In this document: piece after piece, positions 30,019-36,936 of the stretch
Position numbering within the stretch: the first letter of the stretch is position 1
How the letters are laid out: every line of letters begins with the position of its first letter
From: Acidimicrobiia bacterium
GTDB taxonomy: Bacteria > Actinomycetota > Acidimicrobiia > IMCC26256 > DASPTH01
Assembly: GCA_040880805.1 (NCBI GenBank)
Contig: JBBDHW010000017.1
Span: 1 to 36,936 of the forward strand
Reading direction: 5' to 3'
Length of the DNA: 36,936 nt
Program-made: the position numbers and the translations under genes
Notes under the pieces: generated by a model
What the model saw: the letters and a program-made list of their open reading frames with translations, nothing else
What the model was told of the DNA's origin: nothing
Database searches by the model: none

Positions 30019-31340
30019 GACACGCGCAGCGCCTCCACGACCCGGGCGTCGTCATCGGGATCGATCGTGCGCAGGTCGCACACGAGCATTCCCTCGTCGA
30101 CCCGGGCGACCACACCCTGCTCGCGCAGGCGGGCGTGGAGTGCGTCCGCGTCTGATGCTTCGAGCGCGACACCCACCGACGGGATCGTGAGGCCCGGAAG
30201 CGATCCTCCGCCCGCCGCAGCCTCCGTGTCGATGACCTTGACGCCAGGGACCGCGCGCGCCACGCGTTCGGCCCGCGCGCGCAGCTCGTCGACGGTTGTC
30301 GTCGCCATGCGCCACAACGGAATCGCGCTCACGTCACCCGAGAGATACGCGGACGCCACCGACTGGAGCAGCGCGAGCGTGACTTTGTCGGCGCGCATCG
30401 CCCGCGCGAGGGGATGCCGCGCGATGGTGGCCACCACGGTGGCGGTCCCCACGATGATCCCGGCCTGCGGGCCGCCGAGCAGCTTGTCGCCCGAGAACGT
30501 CACCAGCGCCGCACCCGCGTCCAGCGTCTGACGAACGCCCGGTTCGTCGCGCAACCACGACGGCCGGTGCGCGAGCCACGGCGTGGTGTCGTCGAGCAGT
30601 CCGGAACCGGCGTCGACCATCACCGGTACCCCGAGCGCCGCGAGCTGCGACACCGGCGTGGACTCGACGAAGCCGACCATGCGGTAGTTGGACGCGTGCA
30701 CCTTGAGCACGAGCGCGGTGTCGGGTTCGAGCGCACGCTCGTAGTCGGCGAGGCGCGTGCGATTGGTGGTGCCGACCTCGACGAGCCGGCACCCCGACTC
30801 GGCCATGATCTCGGGAACCCGGAACCCGCCGCCGATCTCCACGAGCTCGCCCCGGGAGACGACCACCGAGCGACCGCGCGCCACGGCACCGAGCGAGAGC
30901 ACCACCGCGGCCGCGTTGTTGTTGACGACGATGCCGGACTCGGCACCGCACGCGCGCGCGAGGAGCGATCCGGCGTGTTCGTGGCGCGAGCCGCGCTCAC
31001 CCGACTCCATGCGGTACTCGAGGTTGGAGTACCCGCCCGCGACATCGACCGCATCACGAATCGCGTCGTGCCCGATCGGTGCTCGTCCGAGGTTGGTGTG
31101 CAGGAGCACGCCGGTCGCGTTCACAACGCGGCGAAGCCGCGCGCCCTGCAGGCGCGTCACGCGCGCAGCCGCGTCGGCGACAACTGTGTCGAATTTCATC
31201 GTTCCTCCGCGCTGCACCACCTCACGCGCGGCGTCGACGGCCTCCCGAGCACAGTCGACGAGGAGCGGCTGGGGAAGCCCGTCGAGGTGGGCGACGACGC
31301 GTTCCACCGAAGGAAGCGTCCGGCGTGGGTCCATCGCCAT
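30009..31340 (-). CDS. selA: L-seryl-tRNA(Sec) selenium transferase SelA
   Basis: 443 residues from the ATG at 31340 (an ATG at 31334 is also in frame). It is PLP-dependent and turns seryl-tRNA(Sec) into selenocysteyl-tRNA with selenophosphate. Family blocks: VNATGVLLHTNLGRAPI, GYSNLEYRMESGERGSRHEH, VNNNAAAVVL and the PLP lysine in FSGDKLLGGPQAG. A large N-terminal extension on this strand is antisense to the MBL gene and rejected. The box TACGCT lies 9 bases before the ATG and no Shine-Dalgarno is seen, so the mRNA may be leaderless. A 15-bp tandem repeat sits just upstream. Confidence 0.93.
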   Translation of the reverse strand: MAMDPRRTLPSVERVVAHLDGLPQPLLVDCAREAVDAAREVVQRGGTMKFDTVVADAAARVTRLQGARLRRVVNATGVLLHTNLGRAPIGHDAIRDAVDVAGGYSNLEYRMESGERGSRHEHAGSLLARACGAESGIVVNNNAAAVVLSLGAVARGRSVVVSRGELVEIGGGFRVPEIMAESGCRLVEVGTTNRTRLADYERALEPDTALVLKVHASNYRMVGFVESTPVSQLAALGVPVMVDAGSGLLDDTTPWLAHRPSWLRDEPGVRQTLDAGAALVTFSGDKLLGGPQAGIIVGTATVVATIARHPLARAMRADKVTLALLQSVASAYLSGDVSAIPLWRMATTTVDELRARAERVARAVPGVKVIDTEAAAGGGSLPGLTIPSVGVALEASDADALHARLREQGVVARVDEGMLVCDLRTIDPDDDARVVEALRVSCA

Positions 31341-31349
31341 GGCTACGGC

Positions 31350-31355
31350 AGCGTA
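31350..31355 (-). promoter_or_regulatory. Candidate -10 box for a leaderless selA transcript
   Basis: TACGCT on the minus strand, ending 9 bases before the selA ATG at 31340. Confidence 0.4.
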
Positions 31356-31358
31356 GAG

Positions 31359-31388
31359 CGACGCGCGGAAGACCGACGCGCGGAAGAC
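31359..31388. repeat. 15-bp tandem direct repeat in the selA-MBL divergent promoter region
   Basis: CGACGCGCGGAAGAC occurs twice without a gap (31359-31373, 31374-31388). It lies just upstream of the selA -10 box and of the MBL -10 box, so it could be a tandem binding site. It could also be a simple slippage duplication. Confidence 0.6.
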
Positions 31389-31402
31389 CCCGGAGGGCCA
31401 CC

Positions 31403-31408
31403 TACAAT
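31403..31408 (+). promoter_or_regulatory. Candidate -10 box of the MBL hydrolase gene
   Basis: TACAAT, near-consensus. The ATG lies 55 bases further on with an AGGGGA ribosome-binding site, so this gene has a leader, unlike its neighbours. Confidence 0.5.
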
Positions 31409-31463
31409 ATGAAGGTGCAAGGCCCGGAATTGTGTACGACCGCCCACCCGAGAGGGGACTGAG

Positions 31464-32303
31464 ATGCCCGATCTCACCCCTGGGGTGCCGAGTGCGTTGT
31501 CGCCCCTCGTTCGCCGGATCGTGGCGCCCAACCCGGGCCCCTTCACCGGTCCCGGCACCAACACCTACCTCGTGGGGATCGACGAGGTCGCGGTGATCGA
31601 TCCCGGGCCCGACGACCAGAGCCACATCGACGCCATCGTCGGCGCCTCGATGCGCGAACGTGTCCGGTGGGTCGTGCTCACGCACACGCACCCCGATCAC
31701 GCGCCCGGAACCGAGCGGCTCGTGAAGGCAACCGGCGCCGAGGTGCTCGCGTACGGGAGGCGCATCGACAAGGACGCCACGGTTGTCCCCGATCGCGTGA
31801 TCGGCGAGGGAGACACGATCGAAGGCACCGAGTTCGGCCTGGAAGTGCTGCACACGCCGGGGCACGCACCAAACCACCTGTGCTTCCTGCTCGAAGAGGA
31901 GCGCGTGCTCTTCACCGGCGACAACGTGCTGGAAGGCATGTTCTCGGTGATCAACCCTGCCCGCGGCGGCGACATGGCTGTGTATCTCGCGACGCTCGCA
32001 CGCCTCGAGAAGCTGCGCCTCGCCCGGCTGTGCCCGGGGCACGGCGACGTGATCGAAGAACCGCGCGCCCGCATCCAGGAGTACACCCAGCATCGGCGCG
32101 AGCGTGAGCGTCAGGTGCTGCGCGTTCTCAAGGCCGGCCCCGCGCGCGTGGTCGACATCGTCACCTCGCTCTACGGCGACCAGGACCTCCACCCCAAGCT
32201 GGTGGAGGCCGCCGGTTGGCAGGTGCACGCCCACCTCTTGAAGCTCAAGGCCGACGGCAAGGTCACCGGCACTTCGGTGAAATCGGCCTGGAAGCTGGCC
32301 TGA
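31464..32303 (+). CDS. MBL-fold metallo-hydrolase (LACTB2/glyoxalase-II-like)
   Basis: 279 residues with AGGGGA 7 bases before the ATG. The metallo-beta-lactamase motif HTHPDH is at 74-79, followed by HTPGHAPNHL, the metal-bridging D in FTGDNVL and CPGHGDVI. The last 60 residues form the winged-helix tail seen in LACTB2-type hydrolases (VDIVTSLYGDQDLHPKLVEAAGWQVHAHLLKLKADG). The family includes RNA endonucleases and thioesterases; the substrate here is not known. It stands alone between selA and the cupredoxin pair. Confidence 0.87.
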   Translation: MPDLTPGVPSALSPLVRRIVAPNPGPFTGPGTNTYLVGIDEVAVIDPGPDDQSHIDAIVGASMRERVRWVVLTHTHPDHAPGTERLVKATGAEVLAYGRRIDKDATVVPDRVIGEGDTIEGTEFGLEVLHTPGHAPNHLCFLLEEERVLFTGDNVLEGMFSVINPARGGDMAVYLATLARLEKLRLARLCPGHGDVIEEPRARIQEYTQHRRERERQVLRVLKAGPARVVDIVTSLYGDQDLHPKLVEAAGWQVHAHLLKLKADGKVTGTSVKSAWKLA

Positions 32304-32454
32304 CAGGCGTTTCGCGGGCGCGCGCGTCGGGCGCTCCCGAGCGCGTATCGTGCTGGCCTCCATGGCACCGGTGGTGTCAGCAGGATGGTCACGCCGCTTC
32401 CACTTCGAGAAGATCCTGCTACGCCACAGACTCGTCCCACAGGAGGGCAGGAAC

Positions 32455-33336
32455 TTGACCACCGAACCTCGACGAGCGCGCCGCACCCGGCTCGCCGCCG
32501 CGCTCGTCACTCTCGTCGCTCTGCCCGTGTTCTTCGCCGCCGCGCCTGCCGCGGGCGCGGCCGGCTCGAACTCGCTCACCGTGAAGGCGGGTGAGTACAC
32601 CTACAAGTTCTCCGGCAGCCCGAAGGCCGGCTGGGTCACCATCAACTTCGACAACCCCGGCATCGAGAACCACATGATGGCGGTGGTGAAGCTCAAGAAA
32701 GGCGTGACCGCCAAGCAGTTGAAGACCGCCGCGACTTCCGAGGACGACTCAGCCTTCAACAAGATCGCCGACGGCGACGGTGAGGTCTACGGCATTCCTC
32801 ACCTCCTCGGACCGGGCCAGAAGACCACCACGATCACCAAGCTCGCGGGCGGTCACTACGGAGTGCTGTGCTTCGTGCCCGCGCCCGATGGAGCTCCGCA
32901 CATCGCGCACGGCATGGTGAAGACGTTCGACATCTCAACGTCGAAGTCGAGCGCGAAGCCGCCGCAAGACGGGGTCCGTGACGTCACGCTCACCGACTCC
33001 GCGATCACCATCCCGCCCAACGGCATCCCGAAGACGGGAACCCTGAAGGTCACGAACGAGGGCACCGAGCCGCACAGCTTCTTGCTCATCAAGCTCGAGT
33101 CGGGCAAGACGATCGACGACGCCTACACCTACTTCAACTCGTTCTTCGAGACCGGCAAGGCCGAAGGCACGACGCCCGGGACGATCATGGGCGGTGTGGC
33201 CACGCTGGCCCCGAACGGCATGGCGTACCTCGAGGTGACGCTTTCGGCTGGCCACTACGCGTATTTGAGCGCCGAAGGCGACGCGCCCGACGACGACTAC
33301 TCGTTGGGTCTCAAGGGCGAGTTCGACGTCAAGTAG
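32455..33336 (+). CDS. Secreted cupredoxin-like protein, copy 1
   Basis: 293 residues from a TTG at 32455 with AGGAGGG 7 bases upstream; earlier starts are rejected because the ribosome-binding site points here. A twin-Arg-free Sec signal (LAAALVTLVALPVFFAAAPAAGA) precedes two related beta-sandwich domains. Domain 1 (about 40-160) has a plausible type-1 copper site: H73 (ENHMMAVVKL), C139 (VLCFVPAPDG), H149 or H152 (PHIAHGM) and M154. Domain 2 (about 170-293) repeats the pattern (EPHSFLLIKLESG ... GHYAYLSAEG) without the cysteine. It may bind copper or carry electrons outside the membrane. A close paralogue follows 27 bases later. Confidence 0.68.
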   Translation: MTTEPRRARRTRLAAALVTLVALPVFFAAAPAAGAAGSNSLTVKAGEYTYKFSGSPKAGWVTINFDNPGIENHMMAVVKLKKGVTAKQLKTAATSEDDSAFNKIADGDGEVYGIPHLLGPGQKTTTITKLAGGHYGVLCFVPAPDGAPHIAHGMVKTFDISTSKSSAKPPQDGVRDVTLTDSAITIPPNGIPKTGTLKVTNEGTEPHSFLLIKLESGKTIDDAYTYFNSFFETGKAEGTTPGTIMGGVATLAPNGMAYLEVTLSAGHYAYLSAEGDAPDDDYSLGLKGEFDVK

Positions 33337-33363
33337 CAGCACACCACTGACTCGAGGGAAACC

Positions 33364-34239
33364 ATGAGGAAGACGCATCGCGTCGCGGTTCTCACGGCCG
33401 CACTGGCAGCGTGTCTCGCGACGGTCGGCTTGGGCGCCGCTATCGCGCCCGGTGCCGGCGCGGCCGGATCGAACACACTCACCGTGAAAGCGGGTGAGTA
33501 CACCTACAAGGTTTCGGGCAGCCCCAAGGCGGGATGGACCGAGGTCGAGTTCGACAACCCGGGCCTCGAGTTTCACATGCTCGGCATGGTCCAGCTCAAG
33601 AAGGGTGTGACCGTCAAGCAGTTGAAGGCGGCGCTGCTTTCCGACGACGAGAACGCGGGGAACAAGCTGGTGGCCGGCGATGGCGACGTTTCTCCGCTCC
33701 CGAGCTTCCTCAGCGCCGGCGAGAGGACGACCATCCTCACGAAGTTGCCGAGCGGCCACTACGGCATGTTCTGCTTCGTCCCGGCACCGGACGGCGAGTC
33801 CCACGTGGCGCACGGCATGGTGAAGGTGTTCGATGTGGGCTCCGGCAAGTCGAGCCTGAGTCCACCGAAGGACGGCGTCGTCAATGTCACGATCTCCGAC
33901 AGCGGGATCACGTTGCCGAGCTCCGGGTTGCCGAAGAGCGGTTGGGTGAAGGTCACGAACGGCACGTCGGTGCCCCGTTCCCTTACCCTCGCGCGTTACC
34001 TCACCCCGACCGCAACCTTCGAAGATGGTGACGCGTACTTCAACGAGTTCTTCGAGAGCGGCCAAGTCCCGACCGGTGACCCGCCAGCCGCGATCGCAGG
34101 CGGGATCGAGGGTATCGCCCCCGGAAGTACGGGGTACTTCGAACTCGCGATGAAGTCGGGCCGCTACGTGCTGGTGAGCTCCAACGCCGAAGAGGAGAAC
34201 GATCCGAACGAGCTGCACACCGACTTCACGGTGAAGTAA
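33364..34239 (+). CDS. Secreted cupredoxin-like protein, copy 2
   Basis: 291 residues, with GAGGGA 4 bases before the ATG and a Sec signal with Ala-rich cleavage site (APGAGA). It is a tandem paralogue of the preceding gene, starting with the same mature N-terminus (AAGSN, LTVKAGEYTYK). Domain 1 keeps the copper-site candidates H71, C137, H147/H150 and M152 (GHYGMFCFVPAPDG ... HVAHGM). Domain 2 has lost the histidine found in copy 1 (VPRSLTLARYL). The two copies probably form one operon and are exported together. A stem-loop after the gene is a likely terminator. Confidence 0.68.
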   Translation: MRKTHRVAVLTAALAACLATVGLGAAIAPGAGAAGSNTLTVKAGEYTYKVSGSPKAGWTEVEFDNPGLEFHMLGMVQLKKGVTVKQLKAALLSDDENAGNKLVAGDGDVSPLPSFLSAGERTTILTKLPSGHYGMFCFVPAPDGESHVAHGMVKVFDVGSGKSSLSPPKDGVVNVTISDSGITLPSSGLPKSGWVKVTNGTSVPRSLTLARYLTPTATFEDGDAYFNEFFESGQVPTGDPPAAIAGGIEGIAPGSTGYFELAMKSGRYVLVSSNAEEENDPNELHTDFTVK

Positions 34240-34265
34240 CGCGCCGGCACCTCCATCATCTCGCG

Positions 34266-34296
34266 AACAGGCCCGGGCATCACGCCCGGGCCTGTT
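34266..34296. terminator. Bidirectional stem-loop between convergent genes
   Basis: AACAGGCCCGGGC, loop ATCAC, GCCCGGGCCTGTT: a perfect 13-bp stem. The right arm lies in the last codons of mrp and the loop covers its stop. There is no long T-tract, but it is the only strong hairpin at a convergent junction in the window. Confidence 0.7.
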
Positions 34297-35539
34297 CCGC
34301 GTCGGCCTGTGCGATGAGGTCGAAGATGCGGGCGGTGCAACCGCTCATCTCGATTGGCGGCAGGAGGTCGGTGACGATCCGGTCGGCGAGCTCGAGGAAG
34401 GCCGCGCCAGCCGGGCTGCCGGGCGCACTCAGCACGACCGGGGTTCCCGTGTCGCCGCCTTCGGACACGGCCGGCTCGAGTGGGATGCGCGCGACGAGCG
34501 GCGCGCCGATCTCCGCCGCGAGCGCGTCGCCCCCGCCGTGGCCGAACACCTCGTGACGAGACCCGTCGGGGAGCACGAGCTCGCTCATGTTCTCCACGAC
34601 ACCCGTGACCTTCATGTACGACCGCCGTGCCATGTCGGCCACCCGCACCGCGACCTTCTGCGCTGCGCGAGCCGGGGTGGTGACCACGAGCATCTCGGCC
34701 TGCGGCAGCATTCGTGCCAGCCCCATCTGGATGTCGCCGGTGCCCGGCGGCATGTCGACGAGCAGGTAGTCCATCTCGCCCCACCGCACGTCGGTGAGGA
34801 ACTGCTCGAGTGCCTTGGTGAGGATGAGGCCGCGCCACATCAACGCGGTGCCTTCGTCGTCGACGAGGAACCCCATCGACACGACCTTCAGGTGACCCGG
34901 GTTACCACCCGTGCCGGTGGCCGTGTTCGGGACCTCGACCATGTTCGGCGTGATCTTTCCTTCGGTGCCGCCCAGCCGTCCTTCCACTCCGAGCATGCGC
35001 GGCACGCTGAAGCCCCAGATGTCGGCGTCGAGCACGCCCACGGTGAGCCCGCGCGCCGCGAGTGCCGCGGCGAGGTTCACCGTGACCGACGACTTGCCCA
35101 CGCCACCCTTGCCGCTTGCGACCGCGAGAACGCGTGTAGTGGAGGGCACCTCGGTGGGCGCGGCGTTCTCACGTGCGTTGAAGCGGGCACGCTGCATTGC
35201 CGCGGTCTTCTGCTCGGCGGTCATCTCGCCGTACTCGACGGCGACGGCAGTGACCCCGGGGAGGCCCCGTACCTTCGACTCGACGTCCTGCTTGATCTGC
35301 GTGCGCAGGGGGCAGCCCGCCGTGGTGAGCGCCACCCGGACCATGACCGAGCCCTCCGGCGCCACCCGGATGTCGTCGACCATCCCCAGCTCGACGATGT
35401 CGGCGTGGAGCTCGGGGTCGATCACACCCCGGAGCATGTTTCGGACGTCTTCGGGCGCGGGAGGGGGGCCCGCCACAGGCTGGTGGACGGGGGCGCCGGG
35501 ATCATTGGGATCGGGGACGTTCACAGGCATGCTCACCAC
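34280..35539 (-). CDS. mrp: Mrp/ApbC-family iron-sulfur cluster carrier ATPase
   Basis: 419 residues. The N-terminal MIP18/DUF59 domain (about 30-105, GVIDPELHADIVELGMVDDI, TTAGCPL) precedes a ParA/NBP35-like ATPase with deviant Walker A GKGGVGKS at 143-150, then VDMPPGTGDIQM as switch II. It assembles or carries Fe-S clusters. The C-terminal half has only one cysteine (SGCTARIF), so cluster ligands may come partly from the DUF59 cysteine or a partner. GTG at 35539 or 35536 or ATG at 35530 may start it; a TATTAA box just upstream fits a leaderless start. It is divergent from the SufR-like regulator gene, 57 bases away. Confidence 0.9.
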   Translation of the reverse strand: MVSMPVNVPDPNDPGAPVHQPVAGPPPAPEDVRNMLRGVIDPELHADIVELGMVDDIRVAPEGSVMVRVALTTAGCPLRTQIKQDVESKVRGLPGVTAVAVEYGEMTAEQKTAAMQRARFNARENAAPTEVPSTTRVLAVASGKGGVGKSSVTVNLAAALAARGLTVGVLDADIWGFSVPRMLGVEGRLGGTEGKITPNMVEVPNTATGTGGNPGHLKVVSMGFLVDDEGTALMWRGLILTKALEQFLTDVRWGEMDYLLVDMPPGTGDIQMGLARMLPQAEMLVVTTPARAAQKVAVRVADMARRSYMKVTGVVENMSELVLPDGSRHEVFGHGGGDALAAEIGAPLVARIPLEPAVSEGGDTGTPVVLSAPGSPAGAAFLELADRIVTDLLPPIEMSGCTARIFDLIAQADAEQARA

Positions 35540-35559
35540 TGATTAATACAGGCTAGACC

Positions 35560-35588
35560 TTGAAAATATGCCGGAGGGCGGCTACCGT
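35560..35588 (+). promoter_or_regulatory. Promoter of the SufR-like regulator gene
   Basis: TTGAAA (35560-35565), 17-base spacer, TACCGT (35583-35588). The -10 ends 8 bases before the ATG at 35597 and there is no Shine-Dalgarno next to it, so the mRNA is probably leaderless. This is the best -35/-10 pair in the window. Confidence 0.62.
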
Positions 35589-35596
35589 CAAGCGCA

Positions 35597-36286
35597 ATGC
35601 CCAGTTCACCCGACCAGCTCACCGTTCTGAAGGCGCTCGGCGACGAGACCCGGTTCTCCATGTACCGGGAGCTCGCACGCTCCACCGCGGCGCTCTCGGC
35701 GCAGGATCTTGCCGAGCGGCTCGGACTTCACGCCAACACGGTGCGGCTGCACCTCGAGCGTCTCCGGGAGGCCGGCCTCATCGACGTCGAGCCGGTTCGG
35801 CGGGGCACCGTCGGGCGCCCGCAGCACCTCTATTTCCTCGCAGCCGGCGCGCCGGCGCTGGGGTTCGACCCACCGGCCCACGCACTGCTCGCCGGGTTGC
35901 TCGCCGCGCTCGCCGAGCGTGTCGGTGCCGATGCCGCCGACGCCGCCGACACCGGCAGGGTCTGGGGAGCCGACACTGGCCGGCGGACGCGCTCGGAGAG
36001 CTGCCTGCATGCACTCGAGGCGGAGCTCACCCGACTCGGTTTCGAGCCCGCGGTGGAACCCGCCGACGGCGAGCACGAGGGGGGCACCCGGATCGAGTTC
36101 CTGCATTGCCCGTTCCGTGAGCTCGCGGAGGCGTATCCCGAGCTCGTGTGCAATCTGCACCGGGGTTTGTGCGAAGGCGTGGTCGAAGCCGCCGGCGGGG
36201 GAAGAGTCGAGCACTTCGCGACGTTGTACGACGCCGAGCCCTGTCATGTGGTCGTCGGGGTCGGTTATCCTGAAAGCGACCAGTAG
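35597..36286 (+). CDS. SufR-like iron-sulfur-responsive transcriptional regulator
   Basis: 229 residues. A winged helix-turn-helix (about 10-85, LSAQDLAERLGLHANTVRLHLERLREAGLI) is followed by a domain with cysteines C171, C185, C192 and C216 in FLHCPFRELAEAYPELVCNLHRGLC and EPCHVVV, matching the Fe-S-binding C-terminal part of SufR-type repressors such as mycobacterial Rv1460. SufR normally represses suf genes when holding a cluster. Here it lies between mrp (divergent) and an ErpA/IscA gene (same strand), so it likely controls both; a suf operon is not in the window. The ArsR/DeoR-like HTH alone would be less specific; the cysteines decide the call. Confidence 0.78.
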   Translation: MPSSPDQLTVLKALGDETRFSMYRELARSTAALSAQDLAERLGLHANTVRLHLERLREAGLIDVEPVRRGTVGRPQHLYFLAAGAPALGFDPPAHALLAGLLAALAERVGADAADAADTGRVWGADTGRRTRSESCLHALEAELTRLGFEPAVEPADGEHEGGTRIEFLHCPFRELAEAYPELVCNLHRGLCEGVVEAAGGGRVEHFATLYDAEPCHVVVGVGYPESDQ

Positions 36287-36301
36287 GAGAGAAGAGGTCC
36301 G

Positions 36302-36649
36302 ATGTTCACTGTTCAGGACGCCAGCACCGTCTTCACGCTGACGGACGTCGCGGCGGACAAGGTCAAGAGCCTCATCGAGGTGGAGGGCAACCCGGAGCTC
36401 GTGCTACGTGTCGCGGTACGGCCAGGTGGGTGCTCCGGCTTGAGCTACGAGATGTTCTTCGACGCCGACATCGCGCCTGACGACGTGCAGACCCAGCACC
36501 GCGGGGTCACCGTCGTCATCGACCCGGCCAGCGCGGAGCACCTCGCCGGGGCCGCTCTCGACTTCAAGGACGGTCTGCAGGGCGCCGGGTTCTCCATCGA
36601 GAATCCCAACGCCACACGGAGTTGCGGCTGCGGTCAGTCGTTCTCCTGA
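36302..36649 (+). CDS. erpA: A-type iron-sulfur carrier (ErpA/IscA/HesB)
   Basis: 115 residues with the three cluster cysteines C44 (PGGCSGLSY), C108 and C110 (SCGCGQSF). It receives and delivers Fe-S clusters to target proteins. It starts 15 bases after the SufR-like gene, with AGGAGAGAAGAGG upstream, so the two are one operon. Length and spacing are normal for the family. ErpA versus IscA or SufA cannot be separated by sequence alone. Confidence 0.93.
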   Translation: MFTVQDASTVFTLTDVAADKVKSLIEVEGNPELVLRVAVRPGGCSGLSYEMFFDADIAPDDVQTQHRGVTVVIDPASAEHLAGAALDFKDGLQGAGFSIENPNATRSCGCGQSFS

Positions 36650-36698
36650 TCCCGAGCGTCTGACCGGTTCGACGGGAACCGGCCGAGAGGAGCGCCTG

Positions 36699-36936
36699 AT
36701 GACCCCTACGTGGCCCCCCACTTCGAGCCCCGGACCGTTCACGCCCCCCCGGCCGTTCGACCCGAGTCCGGGCGTTCCCACGCCGCCGACCCCTCACACA
36801 CCACCCGTTGCCGCGCCGCTCGCGGCCGCGCCTGCACCGAGTCCGCCGCCGGCACCCGCACGCACCGCGCGCAAACCGGCGAAGAAGCGCCCCGCGAAGA
36901 AGCGCGTCGCGAAGAAGCCGGCGAAGAAGGCCGCGC
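36699..36936 (+). CDS. Pro-rich then Lys/Ala-rich protein, cut by the window edge
   Basis: About 79 codons are visible from the ATG at 36699, with GAGAGGAG 7 bases upstream. The first 55 residues are almost only Pro, Thr, Ser and Ala (no fold expected). They are followed by repeats of PAKK and RVAKK, like the basic tails of histone H1-like or mycobacterial HupB-type DNA-binding proteins. The part that could identify the gene lies beyond the window. Confidence 0.55.
   Translation, partial: MTPTWPPTSSPGPFTPPRPFDPSPGVPTPPTPHTPPVAAPLAAAPAPSPPPAPARTARKPAKKRPAKKRVAKKPAKKAA

Noticed and set aside
31341-32600. Long N-terminal extension of SelA on the minus strand
   Set aside because: It is antisense to the MBL and cupredoxin genes, and SelA homology begins at the ATG at 31340.
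1-36936. A CRISPR array
   Set aside because: No regularly spaced repeats and no cas genes were seen on reading both strands.

Overview
The window comes from a high-GC actinobacterium. The evidence is a WhiB protein, an acyl-CoA carboxylase epsilon subunit, a tandem ArsA/Get3-like ATPase pair, a lysC-asd overlap, and several genes that look leaderless (TANNNT box 6 to 9 nt before the start codon, no Shine-Dalgarno). The gene set would suit the class Acidimicrobiia, but that placement is a guess from gene content.

Layout. 1-10.6 kb is acyl-CoA and carbon metabolism: methylmalonyl/ethylmalonyl-CoA epimerase, propionyl-CoA carboxylase beta and epsilon, a metallophosphoesterase, a secreted coiled-coil glucosaminidase, a long-chain acyl-CoA synthetase, then on the minus strand hydroxybutyryl-CoA dehydrogenase, a MeaA-type B12 mutase and a degenerate GGDEF membrane protein. 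10.6-12.8 kb has a peptidase S51-like protein lacking the nucleophile serine and two back-to-back toxin-antitoxin loci (VapBC; eroded MNT plus HEPN). 12.8-19.3 kb has a membrane-anchored cyclophilin, aspartate kinase and aspartate-semialdehyde dehydrogenase, a potassium-channel-like protein and three poorly known proteins.

19.32-23.81 kb is a compact integrative element in a tRNA-Pro(CGG) gene. It is bounded by 51-bp perfect direct repeats 4437 bp apart and carries a tyrosine integrase with an apparent frameshift next to the restored tRNA. Its cargo is a two-TM GAF-like protein, a small ORF, and a divergent pair of genes with ADP-ribosyltransferase-like and possible nucleotidyltransferase-like features. 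Codon use is visibly less GC-rich than in the flanks. This is the best candidate for an undescribed system.

23.8-36.9 kb returns to chromosome: receiver protein and two ArsA-like ATPases (overlapping operon), an NfeD-family protein lacking its catalytic serine, WhiB, selA-selB for selenocysteine insertion, an MBL-fold hydrolase, a tandem pair of secreted cupredoxin-like proteins, and an iron-sulfur cluster locus (Mrp, SufR-like regulator, ErpA/IscA). A proline/lysine-rich protein runs off the right edge.

Convergent neighbours are packed so tightly that stop codons abut or overlap, twice sharing CTAG. Only one convincing intrinsic-type hairpin was found (34266-34296).
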